64,000 bases of DNA from Brevundimonas sp. LM2 (GTDB taxonomy: Bacteria; Pseudomonadota; Alphaproteobacteria; Caulobacterales; Caulobacteraceae). The position numbers were made by a program, and so were the translations under genes. Of this stretch, positions 46,016-54,800 are shown in pieces; position 1 is the stretch's first letter, and the number at the start of each line of letters is the position of its first letter. The stretch covers positions 2,708,501 through 2,772,500 of the forward strand of contig NZ_CP019508.1 in the NCBI RefSeq assembly GCF_002002865.1, read 5' to 3'. The notes beneath the pieces are model-generated. The model did no database searches. It was not told where the DNA came from and saw only the letters and a program-made list of their open reading frames with translations.

Positions 46016-49000
46016 ATGCAGTTCCAGCGCCTTCGGCTCGTCGGCTTCAAGTCCTTCGTCGACGCGGCCGAGGTGCAGATCGAGCCGGGACTGACGGGGG
46101 TCGTCGGACCGAACGGCTGCGGCAAGTCGAACGTGCTGGAGTCCATGCGCTGGGTCATGGGGGCCAACTCCGCCAAGGCCATGCGCGGCACCGGCATGGA
46201 CGACGTGATCTTCGCCGGGGCCTCCGACCGGCCGCCGCGCAATCACGCCGAGGTCTCCCTGACCATCGACAATGCCCAGCGGAAGGCCCCCCAGCCGTTC
46301 ACCGACAGTCCGCTGCTGGAGGTCTCGCGCCGCATCGACCGGGGCCAGGGCTCGACCTATCGCATCAACGGCAAGGAGGTGCGGGCGCGCGATGTCCAGC
46401 TGCTGTTCGCCGACGCCTCGACCGGGGCCAACTCGCCCGCCCTGGTGCGTCAGGGTCAGATCAGCGAGCTGATCGCCGCCAAGCCGCAGAACCGGCGGCG
46501 GATCCTGGAAGAGGCGGGCGGGGTCGCCGGCCTGCATACGCGTCGGCACGAGGCCGAGCTGAGGCTGCGCGCGGCCGAGGCCAATCTGGAGCGGCTGGAG
46601 GACATCGGCCGCGAGCTGGAGACGGCGCTGAACCGGCTGAGGCGCGAGGCGCGGCAGGCGGAGAAGTACAAGAAGATCTCGGCCGAGATCCGGGCCCTGC
46701 AGGCGGCCCTGCTGTTCGTGCGCTGGAACGACGCCCGTCTGGCGGCGGAGACGGCGGCGGCGGAGCTGGCCGGGGCGGACCGGGCGGTGAGCGAGGCGAC
46801 GGGCGCGGCCGCCCGGGCCCAGACGGCGGCCCTGGCGGCGCAGGAGGGGCTGAAGCCCGCGCGCGAGGAGGACGCGGTGGCGGCGGCCCTGCTGCACCGC
46901 GCCAGTCTCGAACGCGACCGCCTGGACATGGCCGAACAGCAGGCCCGGGCCGAGGTCGACCGGCTGAGCGCCGAAACGCAGCGGATCGAAAATGATACCG
47001 GGCGCGAGATCGCCATGGCCGGAGACGCCGGGGCCGAGCTGGCGCGGATCGGGGCGGCGCTGGAGGCCCTGACGGGCGAGATCGCGGCGGCCCCCGAACG
47101 CGGGCCGGAGCTGGACCGGGCTCTGACGACGGCCGAGGAGGCGCGCCGCGCCGCCGATGCCGAGGTCGAACGCGTGGCGGGCACCCTGGCGGCGGTCGAG
47201 GCCCGGGCCCAGGCCGAGAGCGCGCGCCGCCGCGACGCCGAGGCCCGGGTGGCGCGGGCGAACGGGGCGCTGGACGCCGCCCGGCGCGAACGCGAGGCCT
47301 TGGGGCCGCTGGAAACACCCGAGCTGGCTCAGGCGCGCGTGGCGCTTGAGACCGCGACGACGGCCTTGACCGAGGCGCGGGCGGCGGTCGAGGCGGCGGA
47401 AGCGCGGCGAGGTGATTTGGCCCGGGCCGAGCAGGCGGCGCGCACGGCGGCGCGGGCGGCCGAGGACCGGCTGGGGCGGCTGCAGACCGAGGCGCGGGGG
47501 CTGGCGTCGCTGCTCGTCTCCACCCGCCGCGAGCATGCGCCGGCGCTGGACCGCGTGTCGGCCGACCGGGGCTATGAGGCGGCGCTGGCGGCGGCCCTGG
47601 GCGAGGATCTGGACGCGGCGCTGGACCCGAAGGCCGCGGCGCACTGGGGCGGGGCCGAGGCGACCGCGCCGGTCTGGCCCGCGGAGATCGAACCCTTGGC
47701 CGACCGGGTCGAGGCCCCGCAGGCCCTGGCGGCGCGGCTGGCCTTCTGCGGCATCGTCGAGCGGGCGGAGGCCCCGCGTCTGGCCACCGGCCTGCCGCCG
47801 GGGGCGCGGCTGGTGACGCGCGAGGGCGACCTGTTCCGCTGGGACGGCTTCGTCAGCCGGGCCGAGGCCCCTCGCCCCGCCGCCCTCCGCCTGGCCCAGC
47901 GCTCGCGCCTGTCGGAGCTGGAGGCCGAGATCGACGCCGGCAAGCCGGCCCTGGCCGAGGCCCAGGCGGCGCTCAAGGCCACCACCGATGCCTTCCGGGC
48001 TTCCGAAGAGGCGGTGAAGGCGGCCCGGCTGCAGCCCTTCGCCGCCGACAAGGCGGTCACGGCGGCGCGGGACCGGGTCGAGGCCCTGGGTCGGGACCAG
48101 GCGCGGCGCGAGGCGCGGGCCCAGGCCCTGGACGAGACCCTGGCGCGCCAGGCGACCGAGGTCGCGGCGGCCGAGGCGGCCCTCGCCGAGGCCGCCGCCG
48201 TCGATGCCCCGTCCGAGACCCTGCAGACGCTGAAGGCCGACCTGACCGCCGCCCGCGCCGCCGCCGACCAGGCCCGCGCCGCCGCCGCCGCAGCCCGCGC
48301 CGACCGCGACGCCGAGGCCCGCGACCGCGTCGGCCGTGACCAGCGCCTGGCCGCCCTGACGCGCGAACGCGACGGCTGGACGACGCGGCAAAAGGACAGC
48401 ACGGGCCGTCTGACCGGGCTGGAGGCTGACGCGGCGCGCGTCGCCGCCCTGTTGCTGCAGGCCCGCCGTGCGCCGGAGGCCCTGGCGGCGCAGCGCGCGA
48501 CGCTGATGGATGCCCTGACCGCCGCCGAGACCCGACGCAAGGCCGCCGCGGACGCCCTGGCGGTGGCGGAGGGCGCAGCGACCGAGGCCGACCGGGCCGC
48601 CCGCGCCGCCGACACCGCCGCCGCCTCGGCCCGCGAGGCCCGCGCCGGCCTGTCCGCCCGGGCCGAGGCCGCGACCGAGAAATTGGCCGAGGCCGAGGCC
48701 CATCTGCGCGAGACGGCCCAGATGTCGCCCCAGGACCTGGGCCAGAAGCTGACCGACGACGCCATCGCCCGCCCGCCGGACGCCGCCGGGGCCGAGAGCC
48801 TGCTGTTCGGCCTGGAGCGCGAGCGCGAGGCCCTGGGGGCCGTCAACCTGCGCGCCGAGGACGAGGCCGCCGAATACGGCGAGCGGCTGAACACCATGCG
48901 GATCGAACGGTCGGACCTGACCGGGGCCATCGCCAAACTGCGCGACGGCATCGACGAGCTGAACGCCGAGGGTCGCGAGCGGCTGACCGCCGCCTTCGAC

Positions 49001-49453
49001 GTCATCAACGACAACTTCAAGAGCCTGTTCGAGGCCCTGTTCGGCGGCGGCCAGGCCGAGCTGAAACTGGTCGAGTCCGACGATCCGCTGGAGGCGGGGC
49101 TGGAGATCTTCGCCTGCCCGCCCGGCAAGCGGCTGGCGGTCATGAGCCTGATGAGCGGCGGCGAGCAGGCCCTGACCGCGGCGGCGCTGATCTTCGCCGT
49201 CTTCCTGGCCAATCCGGCCCCGGTCTGTTTCCTCGACGAGGTCGATGCGCCGCTGGACGACGCCAATGTCGACCGCTTCTGCCGGATGCTGAACGAGATG
49301 CGCAACCGCACCGACACGCGCTTCATCGTCATCACCCACAACCCGGTGACCATGAGCCGGATGGATCGCCTGTACGGCGTGACCATGCCCGAGCGGGGGG
49401 TGTCGCAACTGGTCAGCGTCGACCTGAAACAGGCGGAGACCCTGGTCGCATGA
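46016..49453 (+). CDS. smc: Chromosome segregation ATPase SMC
   Basis: 1145 aa. Walker [20 protein letters not shown] (about 30-48), long Ala/Arg/Glu-rich coiled coils (about 170-470 and 650-950), and a hinge near 500-650 ([20 protein letters not shown]). C-terminal ABC signature [19 protein letters not shown], Walker [17 protein letters not shown] and H-loop [11 protein letters not shown]. It forms the condensin-type ring with ScpA and ScpB encoded elsewhere. High Ala/Arg content of the coils is normal for this GC range. The last ATGA is shared with the next gene. Confidence 0.98.
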   Translation: MQFQRLRLVGFKSFVDAAEVQIEPGLTGVVGPNGCGKSNVLESMRWVMGANSAKAMRGTGMDDVIFAGASDRPPRNHAEVSLTIDNAQRKAPQPFTDSPLLEVSRRIDRGQGSTYRINGKEVRARDVQLLFADASTGANSPALVRQGQISELIAAKPQNRRRILEEAGGVAGLHTRRHEAELRLRAAEANLERLEDIGRELETALNRLRREARQAEKYKKISAEIRALQAALLFVRWNDARLAAETAAAELAGADRAVSEATGAAARAQTAALAAQEGLKPAREEDAVAAALLHRASLERDRLDMAEQQARAEVDRLSAETQRIENDTGREIAMAGDAGAELARIGAALEALTGEIAAAPERGPELDRALTTAEEARRAADAEVERVAGTLAAVEARAQAESARRRDAEARVARANGALDAARREREALGPLETPELAQARVALETATTALTEARAAVEAAEARRGDLARAEQAARTAARAAEDRLGRLQTEARGLASLLVSTRREHAPALDRVSADRGYEAALAAALGEDLDAALDPKAAAHWGGAEATAPVWPAEIEPLADRVEAPQALAARLAFCGIVERAEAPRLATGLPPGARLVTREGDLFRWDGFVSRAEAPRPAALRLAQRSRLSELEAEIDAGKPALAEAQAALKATTDAFRASEEAVKAARLQPFAADKAVTAARDRVEALGRDQARREARAQALDETLARQATEVAAAEAALAEAAAVDAPSETLQTLKADLTAARAAADQARAAAAAARADRDAEARDRVGRDQRLAALTRERDGWTTRQKDSTGRLTGLEADAARVAALLLQARRAPEALAAQRATLMDALTAAETRRKAAADALAVAEGAATEADRAARAADTAAASAREARAGLSARAEAATEKLAEAEAHLRETAQMSPQDLGQKLTDDAIARPPDAAGAESLLFGLEREREALGAVNLRAEDEAAEYGERLNTMRIERSDLTGAIAKLRDGIDELNAEGRERLTAAFDVINDNFKSLFEALFGGGQAELKLVESDDPLEAGLEIFACPPGKRLAVMSLMSGGEQALTAAALIFAVFLANPAPVCFLDEVDAPLDDANVDRFCRMLNEMRNRTDTRFIVITHNPVTMSRMDRLYGVTMPERGVSQLVSVDLKQAETLVA

Positions 49454-49869
49454 TCCAGGCCGACGCCCCCGCCCCGCCGCCGCATCAGCTGGTCCTGACC
49501 GGCGTCGGCCGGTTCGCCCTCTTCGCCGATGCGGCGACGATCGAACGAGGGCCCGACGCGGTGCGGATGCGGTCGCTGCAGGTGGTGGAGGACGACTTCA
49601 CCGTCGGCACGACCCGCTACTGGGGCGGCTGGTCGTGGTGGCGGTTCGACTGCGCGGCCGGGCTGGCCGACCGGCTGGACTTCGCCTCGGTCGTGGTCGG
49701 GGGGACCGAGGGGCCGGCGATGGCCGAGGGACAGCCGGCCTATCCGGCGGCCCCGGGCGGGGATGCGGCAGAGCTGCTGGCGGTGGCCTGCGGGACGGGG
49801 GCACCGGCGGGGGCCGTGGCGACGGTGGCTGAGGCTGTCAGGATCGGGCGGGCGGCGTTGGGGGAGTGA
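49450..49869 (+). CDS. Hypothetical protein coupled to smc
   Basis: This 139-aa protein starts [20 protein letters not shown], with aromatic-rich [18 protein letters not shown] near 55-72 and an Ala/Gly-rich tail. Not recognised; soluble, no signal peptide. The ATG overlaps the smc stop. Its stop lies six bases before a REP copy, so it marks the left boundary of the DUF559 cassette. Confidence 0.68.
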   Translation: MIQADAPAPPPHQLVLTGVGRFALFADAATIERGPDAVRMRSLQVVEDDFTVGTTRYWGGWSWWRFDCAAGLADRLDFASVVVGGTEGPAMAEGQPAYPAAPGGDAAELLAVACGTGAPAGAVATVAEAVRIGRAALGE

Positions 49870-49875
49870 TCTTGC

Positions 49876-49931
49876 CTCTCCCTCCCCTTCAGGGGAGGGT
49901 GGTCGAGCGGAGCGAGACCGGGTGGGGGCGG
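49876..49931 (+). repeat. 56-bp REP copy, left boundary of the DUF559 cassette
   Basis: CTCTCCCTCCCCTTCAGGGG to ACCGGGTGGGGGCGG. Its reverse complement recurs at 50332-50387 with one base different. Confidence 0.92.
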
Positions 49932-49937
49932 CTCAAA

Positions 49938-50324
49938 ATGGCCAGGATCGCGAAGGCCAGAGCCATGCGGAAAGCCATGAGCCCGCCCGAGGCGCGGCTG
50001 TGGCTATCGCTGCGCCGCCTACGGGAGCAGGGCTTTCACTTTCGTCGTCAGCATCCCCTGCTGGGCTACTATCTGGATTTCGTCTGTCTCTCGCGCGCGC
50101 TGGTTGTGGAAGTCGATGGCGGGTCGCATGAGGGCCGCGCTGCTTGGGATCGACAGCGGGACGCGGCTCTGGCGCGATATGGGCTGAAGACGTTGCGTAT
50201 ATCGGCCACGAGCGTGCGGGACAATTTGCCAGACGTGATGGAATTCATCCTGCGAGAGCTAGAGGCGGCCGTTCCCACCCGGCCGCTGCGCGGCCCCCCT
50301 CCCCGGGACGGGGAGGGAGATTGA
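49938..50324 (+). CDS. DUF559-domain endonuclease-like protein
   Basis: This 128-aa protein has the DUF559 (Vsr/restriction-fold) pattern: RAMRKAMSPPEARLWLSLR, FHFRRQHPLLGYYLDFVC, VVEVDGGSHEGRAAWDRQRD and LRISATSVRDNLPDV. The E in PPEA, D in YYLDF and E-D in VVEVDG are candidate metal ligands of a PD-(D/E)xK-type site. The start is ATG 49938 just after the left repeat; an ATG at 49866 would read the repeat. The last about 15 residues read into the inner palindrome. Function unproven for this family. Confidence 0.85.
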   Translation: MARIAKARAMRKAMSPPEARLWLSLRRLREQGFHFRRQHPLLGYYLDFVCLSRALVVEVDGGSHEGRAAWDRQRDAALARYGLKTLRISATSVRDNLPDVMEFILRELEAAVPTRPLRGPPPRDGEGD

Positions 50325-50331
50325 GTGGCGG

Positions 50332-50387
50332 CCGCCCCCACCCGGTCTCGCTACGCTCGACCACCCTCCCCTGAAGGGGAGGGAGAG
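50332..50387 (-). repeat. 56-bp REP copy, right boundary of the DUF559 cassette
   Basis: Inverted copy of 49876-49931 with a single substitution (GCTACGC against GCTCCGC). It contains the last 12 codons and the stop of the mscS-like gene. Confidence 0.92.
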
Positions 50388-51487
50388 ACCGAATTCCGCT
50401 CCAGCGACAGCCGGTCCTGCGGCAGGGCCTCGGGGCATTCGTCGCGCATGAAGGCGAGCATCTTCTCGCGGATCTCGCAGCGCAGGTCGAAGGCGACCGG
50501 GGCGCTGCGGGCGCTGGCGAGGCAGCGGACCTGGGCGACGCGTTCGGTGATGTCGGTGACCTGCAGATTGACGACATCGCCGTCCCACAGCGGCGAGGCC
50601 TTGCAGATCCGCTCCAGCTCGGCCCGCAGCCGGTCCATCGGCGCCTCGTAATCGACGTACAGCATGGCCGTGCCGATCAGGCTGGAGGTCTCGCGGGTCC
50701 AGTTCTGGAAGGGCTTTTCGATGAAATAGCTGAGCGGCAGGATCATGCGCCGCCAGTCCCACAGCTTGACCACCACATAGGTCGAGGTGATCTCCTCGAT
50801 CGTGCCCCACTCGTTCTCGACGATCACGGCATCGTCGATGCGGATCGGCTGGGCGGTGGCGATCTGGATGCCGGCGATCAGGTTCTTGAGCACGGGCTGC
50901 AGCGCCAGGCCCGCGATGATGCCGACCACGCCCGCCGAAGCCAGGAGCGACACGCCCCACTGCCGCACCGCCCCGATGGTCATCAGGGCCAGGGCCACGG
51001 TCACCGCCCCGATCAGGATCACGGCGGCGCGCTGCAGGATGCGAGTCTGGGTGACGTGCTTCCTGGCGACGAGGTTGTCCTCGGCCGCCATGTTGAATTT
51101 GCGCAGATAGACGACGGCCCACATCTCGACCGAGCCCGCGATGATCCAGCCGATCACCAGGATGGTCAAAAACAGGATGACGGCGCGAATGCTGGCGGAC
51201 GGGTCAGGGTCCAGCGGCGAGACGGTGATCGAAAAGCCGATCGCGATCAGGATGATCAGGATGCGCAGCTTCGCGCGGGCCCGCTCGACGACGCCGCGCC
51301 AGAACAGGTCTCGTCCCCGCACGATGCGTCGCAGGACCGCGAAGACAATCCCATGCGCGAGCCAGCCGGCCCCGGTGAAGACGGCGACCACGAGGACCAC
51401 CACCGCCCACTCCGGCAGCCAATAGAATTGCCGCCACAACTCGGCGATGCGATGTGTCAGTTCTAGGATTTCGGGGGGCATCGGCAT
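50351..51487 (-). CDS. MscS-family mechanosensitive channel
   Basis: 378 aa. Membrane helices near 27-50, 75-95 and 101-125, then 165-185. The pore-lining helix of the family is SLLASAGVVGIIAGLALQ, followed by the cytoplasmic beta domain IQIATAQPIRIDDAVIVENE, WGTIEEITSTYVVV and RMILPLSYFIEKPFQNW. The C-terminal tail, beyond about residue 365, is encoded by a REP repeat (SPSPSGEGG). Start may be Met3 (51481, better ribosome spacing). Releases solutes on osmotic downshock. Confidence 0.92.
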   Translation of the reverse strand: MPMPPEILELTHRIAELWRQFYWLPEWAVVVLVVAVFTGAGWLAHGIVFAVLRRIVRGRDLFWRGVVERARAKLRILIILIAIGFSITVSPLDPDPSASIRAVILFLTILVIGWIIAGSVEMWAVVYLRKFNMAAEDNLVARKHVTQTRILQRAAVILIGAVTVALALMTIGAVRQWGVSLLASAGVVGIIAGLALQPVLKNLIAGIQIATAQPIRIDDAVIVENEWGTIEEITSTYVVVKLWDWRRMILPLSYFIEKPFQNWTRETSSLIGTAMLYVDYEAPMDRLRAELERICKASPLWDGDVVNLQVTDITERVAQVRCLASARSAPVAFDLRCEIREKMLAFMRDECPEALPQDRLSLERNSVSPSPSGEGGRA

Positions 51488-51521
51488 CCTAACGCCTTAC
51501 GGCCAAGTTGGTTCGAGCCGA

Positions 51522-51947
51522 TCAGCTCCCAGGACCGGGAGTGCCGCAGAACCGTTGCGGCACGAGGGGTAGCCCGGGCCCGGTCATCTCTATGCCGCGC
51601 TCACCTTCCGCGTTCATCGCGTGGACGTGCAGCACCATGTCGGGGTCGACGACCACGAGTATTCGGGGCGATATGGATCGAAGCCCGCGGGGTGCCGGCT
51701 TGGGAGCAGGATAGGTGAAGAGGCAGCCCTGCTTCTCGATCAGGGCCTGCTGGTCGACATAGGCGGCGAACATGACAGGCCCGGACTGCATCCCATGCGC
51801 CACGGGAACAGGTTGGGCACTCAGCGGCCGGATGACCACGGCCGAGCCGCTCTCGTTCGCGACGACGGTCCTGAGCGGGGGAACGCACGACGCCAGCGCC
51901 AGGCCCGAGAAAAGGGCGACGTACCCCGACAGCTGCCGAAGCTTCAC
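51522..51947 (-). CDS. Lipoprotein of unknown function
   Basis: 141 aa. Signal and lipobox LASC with lipidated Cys21 (MKLRQLSGYVALFSGLALAS). The mature part has a beta-rich pattern (TVVANESGSAVVIRPL, GPVMFAAYVDQQALIEKQGC, PRILVVVDPDMVLHVHAM) and two more cysteines that could bond. No family recognised. It stands alone between mscS and the ETF-QO gene, all on the minus strand. Confidence 0.72.
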   Translation of the reverse strand: MKLRQLSGYVALFSGLALASCVPPLRTVVANESGSAVVIRPLSAQPVPVAHGMQSGPVMFAAYVDQQALIEKQGCLFTYPAPKPAPRGLRSISPRILVVVDPDMVLHVHAMNAEGERGIEMTGPGLPLVPQRFCGTPGPGS

Positions 51948-52048
51948 GGCCCCTTCCTCCTATCCGCCAGGATGCGCCTTGGCGATCGTGAGAGAGGATT
52001 GGGTCCCCTTATGGCCAAACCGGGGCGGGGCACGACCTCGGCCGCCCG

Positions 52049-53806
52049 CTACATGTTCGGATAGTTCGGGCCGCCGCCACCCTCGGGCGTGACCCAGACG
52101 ATGTTCTGCGACGGATCCTTGATGTCGCAGGTTTTGCAGTGGACGCAGTTCTGGGCGTTGATCTGGAAGCGCGGCTCCGACTTGGTCGCTTCGTCCGCGT
52201 ACAGCACCTCATAGACACCCGCCGGGCAGTAGAGGCGCGCGGGCTCGCCGTATTTGGGCAGGTTGACCCGGATCGGTACCGTCGGATCCAGCAGCTTGAG
52301 GTGCGCGGGCTGCTCCTCGGCGTGGTTGGTGTTGGAGATGAAGACCGACGACAGCTTGTCGAACGACAGCTTCCCGTCCGGCTTGGGATAGACGATGGGC
52401 TTGTGCTTCGCCGCCAGCTCGGTCGAGGCGGCGTCGGTCTTGCCGTGCTTCTGGGTGCCGAACAGCGACAGGCCCGTCAGGTGGTTGGTCCACAGGTCGA
52501 ACAGGCCGAGAGCCCCGCCCAGGGTCGTGCCCAGCTTGGACAGCAGCGGCTTGGCGTTGCGGACGGCCTTCAGCTCCTTGAACACCCAGCTGGCTTCATA
52601 GGCGGCCTGATACTCAACCAGTTCGTCGCCGGACCGGCCCGCGATCACGGCCTCATAGGCGGCGTCGGCGGCCAGCATGCCGGTCTTCATGGCGTTGTGG
52701 CTGCCCTTGATGCGCGGCACGTTCACGAAGCCGGCCGAACAGCCGATCAGGGCCCCGCCGGGGAAGGCCAGCTTGGGGACCGACTGCCAGCCGCCCTCGG
52801 TGATGGCCCGCGCCCCGTAGGAGATGCGGGTGCCGCCCTCCAGATGTTCGGCGATGGCGGGGTGGTGTTTGAAGCGCTGGAACTCGTCGAACGGCGACAG
52901 GAACGGGTTCTTGTAGTTCAGGTGCACGACGTAGCCGATGGCCACGTAGTTATCGCCGAAATGGTACATGAAGCTGCCGCCGCCGGTGTGCTCGTCGAGC
53001 GGCCAGCCGGTGGTGTGCTGGGCCAGGCCGGGCTGGTGCTTCTCGGCCGGCACCTGCCACAGCTCCTTCAGGCCGATGCCGTATTTCTGCGGCTCCTTGC
53101 CGTCCTGCAGCTTGTGGCGGGCGATGATGGTCTTGGCCAGCGAGCCGCGCACGCCCTCGGCGATGAAGACGTATTTGCCGTGCAGCTCGATGCCGGGCTG
53201 GAAGTCGCCGGTCGGCTGGCCGTGCTTGTCGATGCCGAAGACCCCCGCGACGACGCCCTTCACCCGGCCGGTGGGCTCGTCCCAGACGACGTGGCTGGCG
53301 GCCATGCCGGGATAGACCTCGACGCGCAGGGCCTCGGCCTGCTCGCCGAGCCAGCGCGACACATTGGCCAGGGAGGCGATGTAGCAGCCGTCGTTGTGCA
53401 TCATCGGCGGCAGGGCGAACATCGGCAGCGAGGCCTGGCCGTGCGGTCCCAGGATCAGGAACCGGTCCTTGGTCACGGGCGTCTCCAGCGGCGCGCCGCG
53501 TTCCTTCCAGTCAGGGAACAGCTCCTTCAGCGCCCGGGGATCGATCACCGCGCCGGACAGGATGTGACCCCCGATCTCGGCCGATTTCTCGAGCACGGCG
53601 ACGGTGATCTCCTGGCCGTCCTTCTCGGCCCGCTGTTTCAGCCGGATGGCGGCGGACAGGCCGGCGGGGCCGCCGCCGACGATGACGACGTCGTATTCCA
53701 TGACCTCGCGCTCGACGCCCTGCAGGGCCTCCAGCGGGGGCAGGTTGTCGAGGATGGCTTCCTGCGCCTGCGTTTCGGCGCCGCCTTCGACGGCTTGTTC
53801 GGCCAT
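52049..53806 (-). CDS. Electron transfer flavoprotein-ubiquinone oxidoreductase
   Basis: 585 aa. FAD-binding GGGPAGLSAAIRLKQRAEKD (about 25-44), the ubiquinone-side segments YVVHLNYKNPFLSPF, and the C-terminal [4Fe-4S] ligands in RLYCPAGVYEV and NAQNCVHCKTCDIKDP. It passes electrons from ETF (fatty-acid and amino-acid oxidation) to ubiquinone on the inner membrane. Start ATG 53806; a further 21 residues to 53869 are not conserved-looking. The protein is full length for the family. Confidence 0.96.
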   Translation of the reverse strand: MAEQAVEGGAETQAQEAILDNLPPLEALQGVEREVMEYDVVIVGGGPAGLSAAIRLKQRAEKDGQEITVAVLEKSAEIGGHILSGAVIDPRALKELFPDWKERGAPLETPVTKDRFLILGPHGQASLPMFALPPMMHNDGCYIASLANVSRWLGEQAEALRVEVYPGMAASHVVWDEPTGRVKGVVAGVFGIDKHGQPTGDFQPGIELHGKYVFIAEGVRGSLAKTIIARHKLQDGKEPQKYGIGLKELWQVPAEKHQPGLAQHTTGWPLDEHTGGGSFMYHFGDNYVAIGYVVHLNYKNPFLSPFDEFQRFKHHPAIAEHLEGGTRISYGARAITEGGWQSVPKLAFPGGALIGCSAGFVNVPRIKGSHNAMKTGMLAADAAYEAVIAGRSGDELVEYQAAYEASWVFKELKAVRNAKPLLSKLGTTLGGALGLFDLWTNHLTGLSLFGTQKHGKTDAASTELAAKHKPIVYPKPDGKLSFDKLSSVFISNTNHAEEQPAHLKLLDPTVPIRVNLPKYGEPARLYCPAGVYEVLYADEATKSEPRFQINAQNCVHCKTCDIKDPSQNIVWVTPEGGGGPNYPNM

Positions 53807-53893
53807 AGATCGGGAATCCCTGGTTTTGTCTGTGCCCCGCTTATCGGAAGGTGACGCGAGGGCGGTCAAGGCCTATCCCTGACGCATCCGACC

Positions 53894-54676
53894 ATGAACG
53901 CCCAGCCCCACGATATCGCTGCGATCGAAAGCCTGCTCGCCTTCTGGCGCGACGCGGGGGTCGACGCCTGTTTCGAGGAGGCCCCCCAGGACCGGACGAT
54001 CGTCGTCGCCCCGGCCCTGAAGGCCGTCGCCAAGGCCACGGAATCCGTGATGCCGGTGGTGGACCTGGGCGACGCCACGGCCGACGCCCGGCGCATGGCC
54101 GGGGCGGCCGACACGGTGGAGGCCCTGGCCGAGGCGGCGGCCGCCTTCAAGGGATGTGAGCTCGTCGGCATGGGGGCGCGGGGCTGCGTCTTCGGGCGGG
54201 GCGATCCCCGGGCCCCGATCCTGGTGATCGGCGAGGCCCCGGGGGCCGAGGAGGACGCGGCGGGCCAGCCCTTCGTGGGCCAGGCGGGCAAGCTGTTCGA
54301 CCGCATGCTGGCGGCCGCGGGCCTGACCGACCGGGTGTTCATCACCAACACCGTCTTCTGGCGCCCCCCGGGCAACCGGACCCCGACGCCGCAGGAACAG
54401 GCCGTCTGCGCTCCCTTCGTCGAGCGCGCCCTGTTCCTGATGAAACCCCGCGCCGTTCTGCTGCTGGGGGCCGCCGCCGCGCGGTCGGTGCTGCGGACCG
54501 AGGAGGGCATCATGAAGGTGCGGGGCCGCTGGCAGGACTGGCGGCTGACCGAGGGCGACGTCAGCGCCCCGGTGATCGCGACCCTGCATCCGGCCTTCCT
54601 GCTGAAACAGCCGCAGGCCAAGCGCGCGGCCTGGGCCGACATGCTGACCCTCGCCGCGCGGCTGGACGCTGACTGA
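53894..54676 (+). CDS. Uracil-DNA glycosylase, family 4 type
   Basis: 260 aa. UDG core from about 85: LVIGEAPGAEEDAAGQPFVG, QAGKLFDRMLAAAG, NTVFWRPPGNRTPTPQEQ and ATLHPAFLLKQP. Cysteines in FKGCELVGMG, GARGCVFGRG and AVCAPFVERA are placed like [4Fe-4S] ligands of alphaproteobacterial members. About 80 N-terminal residues without motifs precede the core. Removes uracil from DNA. Divergent from the ETF-QO gene. Confidence 0.92.
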   Translation: MNAQPHDIAAIESLLAFWRDAGVDACFEEAPQDRTIVVAPALKAVAKATESVMPVVDLGDATADARRMAGAADTVEALAEAAAAFKGCELVGMGARGCVFGRGDPRAPILVIGEAPGAEEDAAGQPFVGQAGKLFDRMLAAAGLTDRVFITNTVFWRPPGNRTPTPQEQAVCAPFVERALFLMKPRAVLLLGAAAARSVLRTEEGIMKVRGRWQDWRLTEGDVSAPVIATLHPAFLLKQPQAKRAAWADMLTLAARLDAD

Positions 54677-54800
54677 GGCAACGACGCTATCGACGCTCTG
54701 ACGCCGATGTGATTGATGCGGTGCGAAGATTCCGGCATAGTCCGGGCTTGACGACCGATCGCAGACCGCGCGTTTGATCCCGACCGAAACGGGGGACGCG

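Larger units (their letters stand above)
49876..50387. mobile_element. Candidate REP-bounded DUF559 nuclease cassette (512 bp)
   Basis: A unit of 512 bp: 56-bp inverted repeats at both ends (49876-49931 and 50332-50387, 55 of 56 bases equal) around one gene for a DUF559 nuclease-fold protein, plus a third partial palindrome at 50274-50320. It lies at the boundary of two convergent genes, smc-downstream ORF and mscS, and the MscS C-terminus and stop are read out of the right repeat. No target-site duplication was resolved by eye. Whether it moves is inference. Confidence 0.5.

Noticed and set aside
45983..49408. A 1141-codon open frame opposite smc
   Set aside because: High GC keeps antisense frames open; its Gly/Arg/Leu-rich text has no motif, and smc on the other strand is unmistakable.
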